The position numbers and the translations under genes were made by a program. From positions 1 through 31,035 of the IMG/VR virus record IMGVR_UViG_3300042691_006523: DNA of 31,035 bases. One strand, 5' to 3'. The first letter of the stretch is position 1; each line of letters starts with the position of its first letter. A model generated the notes under the pieces. It saw only the letters and a program-made list of their open reading frames with translations, did not search any database and had not been told where the DNA came from. The DNA comes from a virus. Positions 6,580-13,734 of this stretch are shown here, piece by piece.

Positions 6580-7434
6580 ATGCCAGTAACTATTGATGGA
6601 TCGAATACGCCCACCGCTGGTGGTGTGGGATACGGTGATGGCACCGAGTTAGCGTTTACCGCAGCCGGGTCCGCGGGTCAGGTGTTGCAGAGCAACGGAG
6701 CAGGTGCGCCAACATGGGCGGCTGTGCCAACTGTCAACCTTGCAACCGGTGTGACTGGAACGCTGCCTGTTGGCAACGGCGGAACCGGAACAACTACGCT
6801 AACAGCAAATAACGTATTGTTGGGCAATGGCACTTCAGCTTTGCAAACAGTAGCACCTGGAAGTTCAGGGAACGTGCTTACTAGTGATGGGACGACATGG
6901 ACAAGTTCTACTCCTGCGGGCGGTGGAAGTTTAATTTTGGTAACAACCACCACCGGAAGTTCGGTCTCATCTGCAGCATTAACTAGCGGGTTAAATGCAA
7001 CATACCCTGTTTATAAGTTGTATGTTAATTATACAAATATCGGAAGCAATAGAGATTTGGCTATTAGGTACTATATAGCAGGCTCCTTACAAACATCACC
7101 AAGCGGCTACTATAGGTCAAGCATGTACGCTTCCCCTGGCTCAAACTGGACAAATTCTAGTTTTAGCGGATCAGCGTCAATTTATTTTGCGGCTCTTAGC
7201 GGGCAGAATGTAAGTCTTGAATTCACAATTTTTACTCCAGCATCTACAACTCGACCTCCTGTTTATTTTGTTGCAAGCAACGGAGTTAGCACAGCTAACA
7301 ACGGGTATTCAGAATACGGTATGTTTGGATACGACATGTCTTCTGGAGCTGGCGCATTGACTGGGTTTGAATTTAGTTTTAGCGGAAGTTCTGTCAATAA
7401 TTTCAGCGCCCGCTTATACGGCATTAAGACATAA
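6580..7434 (+). CDS. Tail fibre with variable receptor-binding tip (copy 2)
   Basis: 284 aa. The N-terminal module (IDGSNTPTAGGVGYGDGTEL to SNGAGAPTW, 5-46) differs from that of the 5398 fibre. Residues 52-110 (VNLATGVTGTLPVGNGGTG to NVLTSDGTTWTSS) are nearly the same as that fibre's shaft. The tip (about 115-284) is again unique, Tyr/Ser/Asn-rich, and ends FSARLYGIKT. The ending suggests the same fold as copy 1 (which ends FRLYGYAK) with heavy divergence. The tip DNA is very AT-rich (17 G/C of 60 at 7021-7080, against 33 of 60 in the shaft at 6751-6810). It is probably a receptor-binding fibre, alternative or additional to copy 1. Confidence 0.85.
   Translation: MPVTIDGSNTPTAGGVGYGDGTELAFTAAGSAGQVLQSNGAGAPTWAAVPTVNLATGVTGTLPVGNGGTGTTTLTANNVLLGNGTSALQTVAPGSSGNVLTSDGTTWTSSTPAGGGSLILVTTTTGSSVSSAALTSGLNATYPVYKLYVNYTNIGSNRDLAIRYYIAGSLQTSPSGYYRSSMYASPGSNWTNSSFSGSASIYFAALSGQNVSLEFTIFTPASTTRPPVYFVASNGVSTANNGYSEYGMFGYDMSSGAGALTGFEFSFSGSSVNNFSARLYGIKT
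6751..6773 (+). repeat. 23-bp exact repeat shared by two fibre genes (copy 2)
   Basis: Identical to 5599-5621; see that entry. The surrounding 180 or so bases of the two fibre genes are also clearly homologous. Confidence 0.8.
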
Positions 7435-7443
7435 GGTGACATA

Positions 7444-7686
7444 ATGGCTAGCTATAAAATTACATCCGACAGCTCTGCTCCTGTAGAAATATCCGCAGAA
7501 GAACTTAAAGAGCTAAAAAATCTAGGACTTGAGCAAGCAAAAACTCAATACAAAACAGACAGAGCCCGCGCATACCCAGATTTCCGCGACTACCTAGATG
7601 GTATTGTCAAAGGCGATCAAGCGCAGGTACAGGCATACATTGATGCGTGCTTGGCGGTCAAAGCAAAATACCCTAAACCGGAGTAA
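7444..7686 (+). CDS. Tail fibre-associated chaperone-like protein
   Basis: 80 aa. The C-terminal half, YPDFRDYLDGIVKGDQAQVQ and then YIDACLAVKAKYPKPE, is a pattern I recognise from small proteins encoded after tail fibres in many phages (tail-assembly/XkdW-like). The N-terminal half (YKITSDSSAPVEISAEEL) is a short beta strand plus helix. It follows the second fibre gene with a stop-fused Shine-Dalgarno (TAAGGTG) and ends with the KPE-stop junction that serves the next gene. It differs in sequence from the 6297 chaperone, so the two fibres appear to have different partners. The chaperone role is inferred from position and family resemblance. Confidence 0.75.
   Translation: MASYKITSDSSAPVEISAEELKELKNLGLEQAKTQYKTDRARAYPDFRDYLDGIVKGDQAQVQAYIDACLAVKAKYPKPE
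7674..7686 (+). promoter_or_regulatory. Coding end fused to Shine-Dalgarno (KPE-stop junction 2)
   Basis: TAAACCGGAGTAA gives the final KPE and stop of the 7444 gene and a GGAG at 7680-7683, six bases before the ATG at 7690. Confidence 0.75.
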
Positions 7687-7689
7687 AAC

Positions 7690-8244
7690 ATGGCAACGAT
7701 CATAAACGCAGACACCGTAGTTGGCGGTGCGATAATCACCGGGGATACTTCTGGCGTCCTCGAACTACAGGCTGCTGGATCTACAAAAGCCACGATCAAC
7801 GGATCTGGATTATCGTTAGCCGCACCTTTGCCGGTAGCTTCTGGTGGAACGGGTAACGCGTTTTTCTCTGTGAGCGGCCCAGCTTCAAGCGCCAAGACCT
7901 ACACCTTCCCAAACGAAAACATGTCGGTTGGGTACCGCAACATCCCACTATCTGGATCAGCTAAAACCACTTCTTACACACTAGAAGTTGGCGATGTAGG
8001 AAAGTACATTGAGGTTGGATCTGGTGGAAGCATTACGATTCCAGACGCAACCTTTTCCGCTGGTGATGTGGTGTCAGTGTTCAACAATACATCAGGAAGC
8101 GTGACCATAACCTGCACGATTACTACGGCGTACAAAGGCGGCACAGACTCAGACCAAGCAACAGTAACCCTTCAAACGCGCGGTGTGGCGACTATTCTGT
8201 TTATCAGCGGCACCGTCTGCGTGATTAACGGAAACTTAGCATGA
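7690..8244 (+). CDS. Fibre-module protein (shaft-like, no large tip)
   Basis: 184 aa. The N-terminal part (IINADTVVGGAIITGDTSG, then LELQAAGSTKATINGSGLSL) and the hinge APLPVASGGTG correspond to the N-terminal modules of the 5398 fibre (GDTSG; QPLPVSSGGTG). The rest (about 60-184) is a beta-rich domain with YTLEVGDVGKYIEVGSGG and DVVSVFNNTSGSVTITC. This is a common small fibre domain in uncultured phages. The C-terminus (TILFISGTVCVINGNLA) is hydrophobic. The start follows the second KPE-stop junction, and its TGA overlaps the ATG of the glycine-rich gene (ATGA). It may form the base to which the following glycine-rich protein attaches; that is inference. Confidence 0.8.
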   Translation: MATIINADTVVGGAIITGDTSGVLELQAAGSTKATINGSGLSLAAPLPVASGGTGNAFFSVSGPASSAKTYTFPNENMSVGYRNIPLSGSAKTTSYTLEVGDVGKYIEVGSGGSITIPDATFSAGDVVSVFNNTSGSVTITCTITTAYKGGTDSDQATVTLQTRGVATILFISGTVCVINGNLA

Positions 8245-9128
8245 GCGGAATACAGAATCTATTCGCGGCTAATTCGTTTGGCCCCCCTCCTGGACAGCAG
8301 GCATATACAACTGCTGGAACTTACTCTTGGGTTGCCCCCGCTGGAGTGACAAGTGTTTCAGTTGTTGCTGTTGGCGGTGGTGGCGGTGGTGGTGGCTGGA
8401 ACGGCGGGTCTGCTATTGGAGGTGGCGGTGGAGGTCTTGGATATCGAAACAACGTATCGGTAATTCCAGGGAACTCGTATACCGTGGTTGTTGGAGTAGG
8501 CGGGACCGGTGGTGGGGGTAATTCAACCAACCAAACCGATGGTGGGGAAAGTTACGCTAATTGGGCAACTGTCAATGGTAGAGGCGGGACAAGAGGTAAT
8601 GTCACGAGCGTGCCGGGCGGAACATACACAGGCGCTGGTGGCGGTAATGGCGGTGCAGCATCTACAACGGAAGGGCCTAATGGGCGACGAGGCGGTGGCG
8701 GTGGTGGCGCTGGTGGGTACGCTGGTAATGGCGGTATTGGTGGGCGGGGCACGATTCCACCTGCAAACGGAACTGCTGGATCTGGAGGCGGTGGCGGCGG
8801 TGGCGGCGAAGGTGGTTTTAACGGCAACTACTTAGCTGGCGGGAGCGGAGGCGGCGTCGGACTTCTAGGCCAAGGCTCCAACGGCACTGCCGGTATCGGA
8901 AGCGACACAGGTTCTGATAAAGGTGGTGGTGGCGGTAGCGGTGGCGCGAATGGTAGTGGCACTAGTTATGGTGGTGTTGCTGGCGGTGCTTACGGCGGTG
9001 GTGGAGCTGGAGGTGGAAATGCAAGCGGTACGGCTTTTTCTGGCGGTAACGGTGGTGTAGGCGCAGTCCGTATTATTTGGCCCGGAACTACACGTCAGTT
9101 TCCAAGCACCAATACGGGGAATCTGTAA
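8241..9128 (+). CDS. Glycine-rich fibre / adhesin
   Basis: 295 aa. Residues about 20-45 (YTTAGTYSWVAPAGVTSVSV) form the typical entry strand of phage glycine-rich domains. Residues about 45-275 are dominated by runs of glycine (GGGGGGGG, GGNGG, GGGGAGG) with Ala, Ser and Asn between. The C-terminus GGVGAVRIIWPGTTRQFPST ends the domain. Known relatives of this type of sequence are the distal adhesins of T-even-like phages, where polyglycine II helices form a sandwich displaying variable loops at the tip. A host-binding tip is therefore likely. The long antisense frames here are only complements of glycine codons. It is coupled upstream (ATGA) and downstream (TAATG at 9126-9130). Confidence 0.82.
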   Translation: MSGIQNLFAANSFGPPPGQQAYTTAGTYSWVAPAGVTSVSVVAVGGGGGGGGWNGGSAIGGGGGGLGYRNNVSVIPGNSYTVVVGVGGTGGGGNSTNQTDGGESYANWATVNGRGGTRGNVTSVPGGTYTGAGGGNGGAASTTEGPNGRRGGGGGGAGGYAGNGGIGGRGTIPPANGTAGSGGGGGGGGEGGFNGNYLAGGSGGGVGLLGQGSNGTAGIGSDTGSDKGGGGGSGGANGSGTSYGGVAGGAYGGGGAGGGNASGTAFSGGNGGVGAVRIIWPGTTRQFPSTNTGNL

Positions 9129-9544
9129 TGAACTTATACATTCGTCTCAAGAACGGACAGCCATTTGAGCATCCTATTTTGGAAGACAATTTCCGCGCCG
9201 CTTTTCCACATGTAGACCTTAATAATCTTCCAGATTGGGTTGCAAAATTTGAACGCATTCCACAACCAACACCAGGAGTGTATGAAGTTTACGAAGGCGT
9301 AACTTACGAGCGCGATGGCGATACATTTAAAGACGTGCATCACGTTCGTGCAATGACTGCAGAAGAAAAGACTGCAAAACAAAATGAGATTAAGTCTGCC
9401 TGGGTGGAATACCCAGGATGGGCGTCTTGGACCTTTGACGAAGAAACATGCTCATTTAAACCGCCTGTTTCGCGCCCAACCGACGGCAAACCATATCAAT
9501 GGGACGAACAAACTGTGTCTTGGGTAGAAATTAAACCGGAGTAA
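9128..9544 (+). CDS. Probable fibre-associated chaperone/accessory protein
   Basis: 138 aa from the ATG at 9128. A longer frame begins at a TTG at 9077, but the ATG overlaps the upstream stop (TAATG), as elsewhere in this operon. The sequence MNLYIRLKNGQPFEHPILED, a central YEVYEGVTYERDGDTFKDVH, the helix AEEKTAKQNEIKSAW and a Trp-rich end (PGWASWTFDEETC, YQWDEQTVSW) are typical of small proteins placed after fibre genes in uncultured phages. It ends VEIKPE with the same KPE-stop junction as the two other chaperone-like genes. The likely role is assembly of the glycine-rich adhesin. This is inferred from position and the shared gene end, not from a proven family. Confidence 0.7.
   Translation: MNLYIRLKNGQPFEHPILEDNFRAAFPHVDLNNLPDWVAKFERIPQPTPGVYEVYEGVTYERDGDTFKDVHHVRAMTAEEKTAKQNEIKSAWVEYPGWASWTFDEETCSFKPPVSRPTDGKPYQWDEQTVSWVEIKPE
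9532..9544 (+). promoter_or_regulatory. Coding end fused to Shine-Dalgarno (KPE-stop junction 3)
   Basis: TAAACCGGAGTAA gives the last residues and stop of the 9128 gene and a GGAG at 9539-9542, five bases before the ATG at 9548. Confidence 0.75.
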
Positions 9545-9547
9545 ACC

Positions 9548-9682
9548 ATGGCAGAGAAATGGATTCAGAAAGCGGTGAAGAAGCCCGGTGCGCTGCGTAG
9601 TGCATTAGGCGTTAAGGCTGGTAAAACCATCCCTGCCAAGAAGTTGGCTGCAGCCGCTAAAAAGCCAGGTAAGTTAGGTTAA
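9548..9682 (+). CDS. Small basic protein, apparently truncated by a TAA
   Basis: 44 aa: WIQKAVKKPGALRSALGVKA, then KTIPAKKLAAAAKKPGKLG and stop. It is very Lys/Ala-rich. The sequence belongs to a small basic protein type common in uncultured phages, which I recall continuing after KKPGKLG with a segment like QRARLAQTLKKMK. Here the expected Gln codon reads TAA (9680-9682), and the same frame continues for 12 codons to a TGA at 9719-9721. The start has a clear GGAG at 9539-9542. The gene sits between the last fibre chaperone and the holin. Its function is unknown; DNA or virion association is suggested only by charge. Whether the 44-aa product is functional cannot be told. Confidence 0.7.
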   Translation: MAEKWIQKAVKKPGALRSALGVKAGKTIPAKKLAAAAKKPGKLG

Positions 9683-9721
9683 CGCGCTCGACTGGCGCAG
9701 ACTTTGAAGAAGATGAAGTGA
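9683..9721 (+). other. In-frame remnant downstream of the TAA in the small basic gene
   Basis: Read in the frame of the 9548 gene, these bases encode RARLAQTLKKMK and then TGA. That is the expected C-terminus of the family, and it ends two bases before the holin ATG at 9723. The continuity indicates a single nonsense change (probably CAA to TAA) and not an unrelated spacer. Confidence 0.6.
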
Positions 9722-9722
9722 C

Positions 9723-10193
9723 ATGTTAGAAACCCTACTTGGCGGCGTATTTGGTGGCATCCTCCGGTTAGCTCCGGAGGTGTTTAAACTCTTTGACCGG
9801 GCTAATGAGCGTAAGCATGAGTTGGCTATGGTTCAGGCAGAGATGGAGTTTGCCAAGATCCGGGGTGAGATTGCCATGCGCCAAGTAGAAGCCGCTATGA
9901 CTATGGCTGAGATGGACACAATGGCAGAAGCGTTCAAGGAGCAAAGCCGCACCGCCACTGCAGCCGGAAAAGCTGTAGCGGCAATCTCTGCCTTGGTCCG
10001 TCCCATGATTACTTATGCTTTTGTGGGTACGTACTTTGCGGTCAAGCTGGCTTCATACCTACTGGCAATAGATCAAAACGGTGACTGGAAAGAAGTGCTG
10101 GTCAAGATGTGGACACAAGACGATGTGACCATTATGTTTATGATTATTTCGTTCTGGTTCGTTGGGCGGGTTTATGACCGGGCCAATCGGTGA
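9723..10193 (+). CDS. Holin, GTA_holin_3TM-like
   Basis: 156 aa. The N-terminus LLGGVFGGILRLAPEVFKLF is an amphipathic or first membrane segment. Residues about 24-75 form a charged helix (ERKHELAMVQAEMEFAKIRG). Two further membrane segments follow: RPMITYAFVGTYFAVKLASY (about 96-120) and MFMIISFWFVGRVYDR (about 138-153). The order, with the RP-x-ITY motif and FWFVGR near the end, matches the 3TM holin family first described for gene-transfer-agent release (GTA_holin_3TM). It would form lesions in the inner membrane and release the endolysin. It overlaps the endolysin start by 20 bases, forming a two-gene lysis cassette. No spanin gene is seen beside it. Confidence 0.78.
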   Translation: MLETLLGGVFGGILRLAPEVFKLFDRANERKHELAMVQAEMEFAKIRGEIAMRQVEAAMTMAEMDTMAEAFKEQSRTATAAGKAVAAISALVRPMITYAFVGTYFAVKLASYLLAIDQNGDWKEVLVKMWTQDDVTIMFMIISFWFVGRVYDRANR

Positions 10194-10644
10194 AGCCCTG
10201 ACCGTGGCTGCGGATTTATGTCGGCACTTTGAGGGGTTCAGTAGTAAACCCTATGTCTGCCCGGCTGGGTACCCAACGATAGGCTACGGAACCGTCTACA
10301 AGCCAGACGGAACCACGGTAACTATGCAGGATGCGCCCATAACCAGGGAAACCGCTGAAGAGTGGTTACTGCACGAACTAAAGAACAACTACATGGCAGG
10401 AGTGCTTAAGGCATCTCCCAAGCTGATTACAGAACCAATGGCTCTTGCCGCCATGACTGATTTTGCGTATAACTTAGGTGTAGGACGCTATCGCGGATCG
10501 ACGCTGCGTCGTAAAATAAACGAACAGAATTGGGACGGGGCTGCAGAGCAGTTGATGCGATGGGTGAACGGCACTGTTCAAGGCGTCTTTGGTCCGCTGC
10601 CTGGGTTAATACGTCGCCGCAAAGCTGAAGCTAAATTACTGTGA
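10174..10644 (+). CDS. Endolysin, GH24 T4-type lysozyme (muramidase)
   Basis: 156 aa from the ATG at 10174, which is preceded by GGGCGGG. A TTG at 10162 would add four residues but has no good ribosome site. The catalytic region HFEGFSSKPYVCPAGYPTIG holds E20, C29 in the position of the T4 lysozyme aspartate, and T35, giving the E-x8-[D/C]-x5-T arrangement of GH24 phage lysozymes. Further family signs are TDFAYNLGVGRYRGSTLRRK and the C-terminal GLIRRRKAEAKLL. The enzyme cleaves the bond between N-acetylmuramic acid and N-acetylglucosamine in peptidoglycan. There is no signal peptide or clear SAR segment, so export through the adjacent holin is expected. Confidence 0.93.
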   Translation: MTGPIGEALTVAADLCRHFEGFSSKPYVCPAGYPTIGYGTVYKPDGTTVTMQDAPITRETAEEWLLHELKNNYMAGVLKASPKLITEPMALAAMTDFAYNLGVGRYRGSTLRRKINEQNWDGAAEQLMRWVNGTVQGVFGPLPGLIRRRKAEAKLL

Positions 10645-10651
10645 GCTGACC

Positions 10652-12541
10652 ATGGCCTTTATAAAATTACAGTTTCGACCGGGCGTTAACAGGGATCAGA
10701 CCAACTATACCAACGAGGGCGGTTGGTTTGCCTGCGACAAAATCCGGTTCCGTTCGGGGTACCCCCAGAAGCTAGGTGGCTGGCTTGCCACTACAACCCA
10801 GACATTTGTTGGTGTCTGTCGCCAGATGTTTGGTTGGTTCACCAGCTATAGCGATAACTTATTAGCCATGGGTACCAGCAAAAAAGTTTACATAGAAGTT
10901 GCTGGTAACTATTCCGACATCACGCCACTTCGGGCTACTACGGCTCCCGGTGCGGTAACTTTTGCTGCCGATACTGTTGCGCCTTTTAGCAGTACGATTA
11001 CCGTCACGGATATGGCCCACGGTGCTGCGGCTGGGGACTTTGTAACCTTTTCTGGCGCATCTGGGCTAGGCGGCGCAATTACAGCAGGCGTCTTAAATCA
11101 GAACTACGAGATCGCGCAGGTACTCACAACTGATACATATACAATCATTGCCAAAAGCCCAGTTACGGGTTTACCCGTAGAGTCAAACGCATCTGATACG
11201 GGCGATGGTGGTCCTGCTGTTGTAGGTGCCTATGAGATTCCTATTGGGTTTGATGTAACTACATATGGCTATGGTTGGGGTGTTGGCACTTGGAGCCGTA
11301 GCGCTTGGGGGTCAGGTACTGAGACTCCGCTTGTGCAGTTGCAGCGTGACTGGTGGTTTGACCAGTTTGACAATGACTTAGTGATGAATATCCGTAATGG
11401 AGGTATTTACTACTGGGTACGCGGCACTACTGTAAATCCCACAACTGCCTTGGCTACCCGTGCGGTGGCGCTATCTTCTCTACCGGGAGCGAGCGATGTT
11501 CCTTCAGAAGCTATGCAAGTTCTTGTATCGCAGAACGACAAACATCTTCTGGCCTTTGGTGCTACCCCTTTTGGGGGTGGTGCTTTCGATCCTCTTCTCA
11601 TTAGATGGGCGAATCAGGACGATCCTGCGAACTGGACGCCAACCCCAACTAATTCCGCTGGATTCCTCCGAGTCTCGCGTGGGTCTGCGATTGTTCGGGC
11701 GTTGGCGGTTCGGCAGGAAATCCTAGTCTTTACAGAATCTCACCTGTACTCTCTGCAGTATCTGGGTACCATTGATGTGTTTGGCCTTCAGGAATACGCC
11801 GATAACATCTCAATCATCGGACCGCGGGCGGTTATTTCTGCCAATAACGTGACCTATTGGATGGGTCAGGATAAATTCTTTGCCTACTCTGGACGGGTTG
11901 AAACGCTCCCCTGTACACTGCGTAACCATGTGTTCAACAACCTGAACTACAACCAGACTGATCAGATTATCTGCGGCACAAACGAGGGGTATCACGAAAT
12001 TTGGTGGTTCTACCCAAGCGCAAATTCAAATACAGTCGACAAGTATGTGGTGTACAACTACATGGAAAACGTCTGGTTTTATGGTGATATGCCTCGTACG
12101 GCGTGGCTAGATAATCCTCTGCGAACTTACCCTCAAGCTGTAGGCTACGAAAACCTGCTTTTTGATCATGAGCGTGGAGTCGATGCTAACGGATTGCCGA
12201 TGGAAGCGTACATCCAGTCTTCAGACTTTGATCTGGCTGATGGTGATCAATTTATGCTCAGCCGACGGATTATCCCAGACGTTAATTTCAGCGGGTCTAC
12301 GGCTAATACCCCAGAGGTAACCTTTGCAATCCGACCCCGGAACTTCCCAGGATCAACCTATCAGCAGGATGTGTTTGATGGGCAACCGGTAGTAGAAAGT
12401 TCAGTCAACGTCTACACCGACCAGGTGTTTATTCGAGCACGTGCCCGCCAGATGGCCTTGAAGGTAAGTTCTGAAGACCTTGGAGTTACATGGCAGTTAG
12501 GTAGCCCACGTCTTGATGCTAGACCGGACGGACGCCGCTAA
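10652..12541 (+). CDS. Tail nozzle protein (T7 gp12 / P22 gp10-like)
   Basis: 629 aa. The N-terminus [20 protein letters not shown], then [20 protein letters not shown], is the signature opening of the short-tail nozzle family that forms the distal DNA tube below the adaptor. Beta-propeller-like strands follow ([20 protein letters not shown]). A separate beta domain at about 110-185 ([20 protein letters not shown]) looks inserted. Next come [38 protein letters not shown] and a C-terminal half with [14 protein letters not shown] and DGRR at the end. The length suits gp12-like proteins. With the 1497 adaptor it supports a short non-contractile tail. The TAA overlaps the next ATG (TAATG). Confidence 0.88.
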   Translation: MAFIKLQFRPGVNRDQTNYTNEGGWFACDKIRFRSGYPQKLGGWLATTTQTFVGVCRQMFGWFTSYSDNLLAMGTSKKVYIEVAGNYSDITPLRATTAPGAVTFAADTVAPFSSTITVTDMAHGAAAGDFVTFSGASGLGGAITAGVLNQNYEIAQVLTTDTYTIIAKSPVTGLPVESNASDTGDGGPAVVGAYEIPIGFDVTTYGYGWGVGTWSRSAWGSGTETPLVQLQRDWWFDQFDNDLVMNIRNGGIYYWVRGTTVNPTTALATRAVALSSLPGASDVPSEAMQVLVSQNDKHLLAFGATPFGGGAFDPLLIRWANQDDPANWTPTPTNSAGFLRVSRGSAIVRALAVRQEILVFTESHLYSLQYLGTIDVFGLQEYADNISIIGPRAVISANNVTYWMGQDKFFAYSGRVETLPCTLRNHVFNNLNYNQTDQIICGTNEGYHEIWWFYPSANSNTVDKYVVYNYMENVWFYGDMPRTAWLDNPLRTYPQAVGYENLLFDHERGVDANGLPMEAYIQSSDFDLADGDQFMLSRRIIPDVNFSGSTANTPEVTFAIRPRNFPGSTYQQDVFDGQPVVESSVNVYTDQVFIRARARQMALKVSSEDLGVTWQLGSPRLDARPDGRR

Positions 12542-13713
12542 TGGCAATGGAGAAGTTCCGGGCAGCACCGCTGCCTGTGCCTACCAGACAGTACGATCAG
12601 CAGTACATGACGCAGCTCGTGCGTATTCTGGGTTTGTATTTCTCTCAGCTTGACTCTCAGACGCCGAACCAAGCCAACTCGTATCGGGCGCTGCAGTTTA
12701 TAGGTGGTAATTTTACTGGTGAGTCAGTTACGGCTAACGATGTGACGGCTGGCACATTTACCGGCGGGTCGATGGATGCCGAGTATGGAGACTTCACGAC
12801 GCTTGTAGGCAATCTAATTCGGTCTGGCTCTTTCCAAGGGGGTGTTGGCGTATTTGACAACATCACTGCATCTCAGGCTAATGCGTCCCTATTTACTGGA
12901 TCAGGTAGGCAAATAAATTTCCCGCACGGAGCGTTTTCTAGCAGTTTAAATCAGGCGGATGGAAACATAGCTACGGCTTATGCCATGACTTATGACACTA
13001 CGGATTACTCCTATGGGGTCAGCATTGGCAGTCATACAACCACATTTACCGGATCAATTGCTACAACGACTTTGACGGTTACAGCCAATAGTGCTGGATC
13101 TATTTTGCCGGGGATGATTATTACCGGGACTGGGGTTTCTGCTAATACATACATTATTACCCAGCTAACCGGAACGCCCGGAGGTGTTGGAACCTATTCC
13201 GTAAGCGTGTCTCAGACAGTAAGCAGCACCGTAATTACTGGAAGCAGGGCGTCAAAGTTAGTGGTTACTTACCCCGGAAGGTACAATATTCAGTTTAGCG
13301 CCCAGTTGGTAAACACCGATTCGCAGATTCACGACATAGACATTTGGTTTAGAAAAAACGGGGTTTTTAGCTCATCTGCTGATATAGCGAATAGCAACAG
13401 CCAGTATTCGGTTCCAAACAAACACGGAAGCATTGATGGCCACTTAATTGCTGCCCTAAACTTTTTTGTTGACTTAGCGGCAAATGATTACATAGAAATT
13501 ATGTGGCATACCTACAATACAGCCACAACTATTCAAGCTCTCCCCGCGGTCTCAGCGTCTGGCACAACCCCGGCTATCCCGGCCACCCCATCAATCATAG
13601 CCACAGTAGCTTATGTTTCTGCCCCCGTAGCGGCTTTAACCCGTGTAACGCCGGTTGGGGTACCCGCCAGCGGCGAAGTTGGCACCGTGGTTACAGCGGT
13701 TGTAACCCCTTGA
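12541..13713 (+). CDS. Fibre-like protein with inserted beta domain and terminal repeat unit
   Basis: 390 aa. The N-terminal helix ([20 protein letters not shown]) is typical of proteins docked on the nozzle. A shaft region follows ([20 protein letters not shown] and three similar FTGG/LVG/FQGG segments, about 47-115). A TNF/BppU-like jelly-roll domain starts at about 140 ([17 protein letters not shown]) and resumes at about 235 ([18 protein letters not shown]). Between the two halves lies a roughly 70-residue beta domain (13030-13240). The C-terminus [19 protein letters not shown] is one unit of the repeat that makes up the 3357 protein. A virion fibre or appendage next to the nozzle is the best reading; binding specificity is unknown. 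Confidence 0.78.
   Translation: MAMEKFRAAPLPVPTRQYDQQYMTQLVRILGLYFSQLDSQTPNQANSYRALQFIGGNFTGESVTANDVTAGTFTGGSMDAEYGDFTTLVGNLIRSGSFQGGVGVFDNITASQANASLFTGSGRQINFPHGAFSSSLNQADGNIATAYAMTYDTTDYSYGVSIGSHTTTFTGSIATTTLTVTANSAGSILPGMIITGTGVSANTYIITQLTGTPGGVGTYSVSVSQTVSSTVITGSRASKLVVTYPGRYNIQFSAQLVNTDSQIHDIDIWFRKNGVFSSSADIANSNSQYSVPNKHGSIDGHLIAALNFFVDLAANDYIEIMWHTYNTATTIQALPAVSASGTTPAIPATPSIIATVAYVSAPVAALTRVTPVGVPASGEVGTVVTAVVTP
13030..13240 (+). other. Beta-domain apparently inserted within a jelly-roll loop
   Basis: Residues about 163-233 of the 12541 product ([20 protein letters not shown] to [16 protein letters not shown]) match a widespread free-standing phage module with the pattern GS-TLTV-G-GTGVS-YTVS-SQTV-S-TITG. 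It interrupts the expected continuity between GVSIG and [16 protein letters not shown], which in related jelly-roll fibre domains are adjacent. The boundaries are estimates. Confidence 0.55.
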
Positions 13714-13734
13714 CAGTTCTAGGATAATCCGATC

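Noticed and set aside
8552-8827. Proline-rich antisense reading frame opposite the glycine-rich gene
   Set aside because: It is the mirror of GGN glycine codons; CCN proline runs and absence of stops follow from that composition, and it has no ribosome site.
9077-9127. TTG-initiated N-terminal extension of the 9128 gene
   Set aside because: The ATG in a TAATG overlap with the previous stop is the normal pattern here, and the extension is the glycine-rich gene's end read in another frame.
9560-9722. Widespread alternative genetic code with TAA read as an amino acid
   Set aside because: Other genes end at TAA with a correctly placed ribosome site and next start, so TAA is a working stop in this genome.
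10162-10173. TTG start for the endolysin
   Set aside because: It adds four residues with no family resemblance, and the ATG at 10174 has the better purine-rich upstream sequence.
10620-10660. Embedded spanin gene next to the endolysin
   Set aside because: The nozzle gene begins eight bases after the endolysin stop, and no lipobox or suitable membrane-anchored frame was found.
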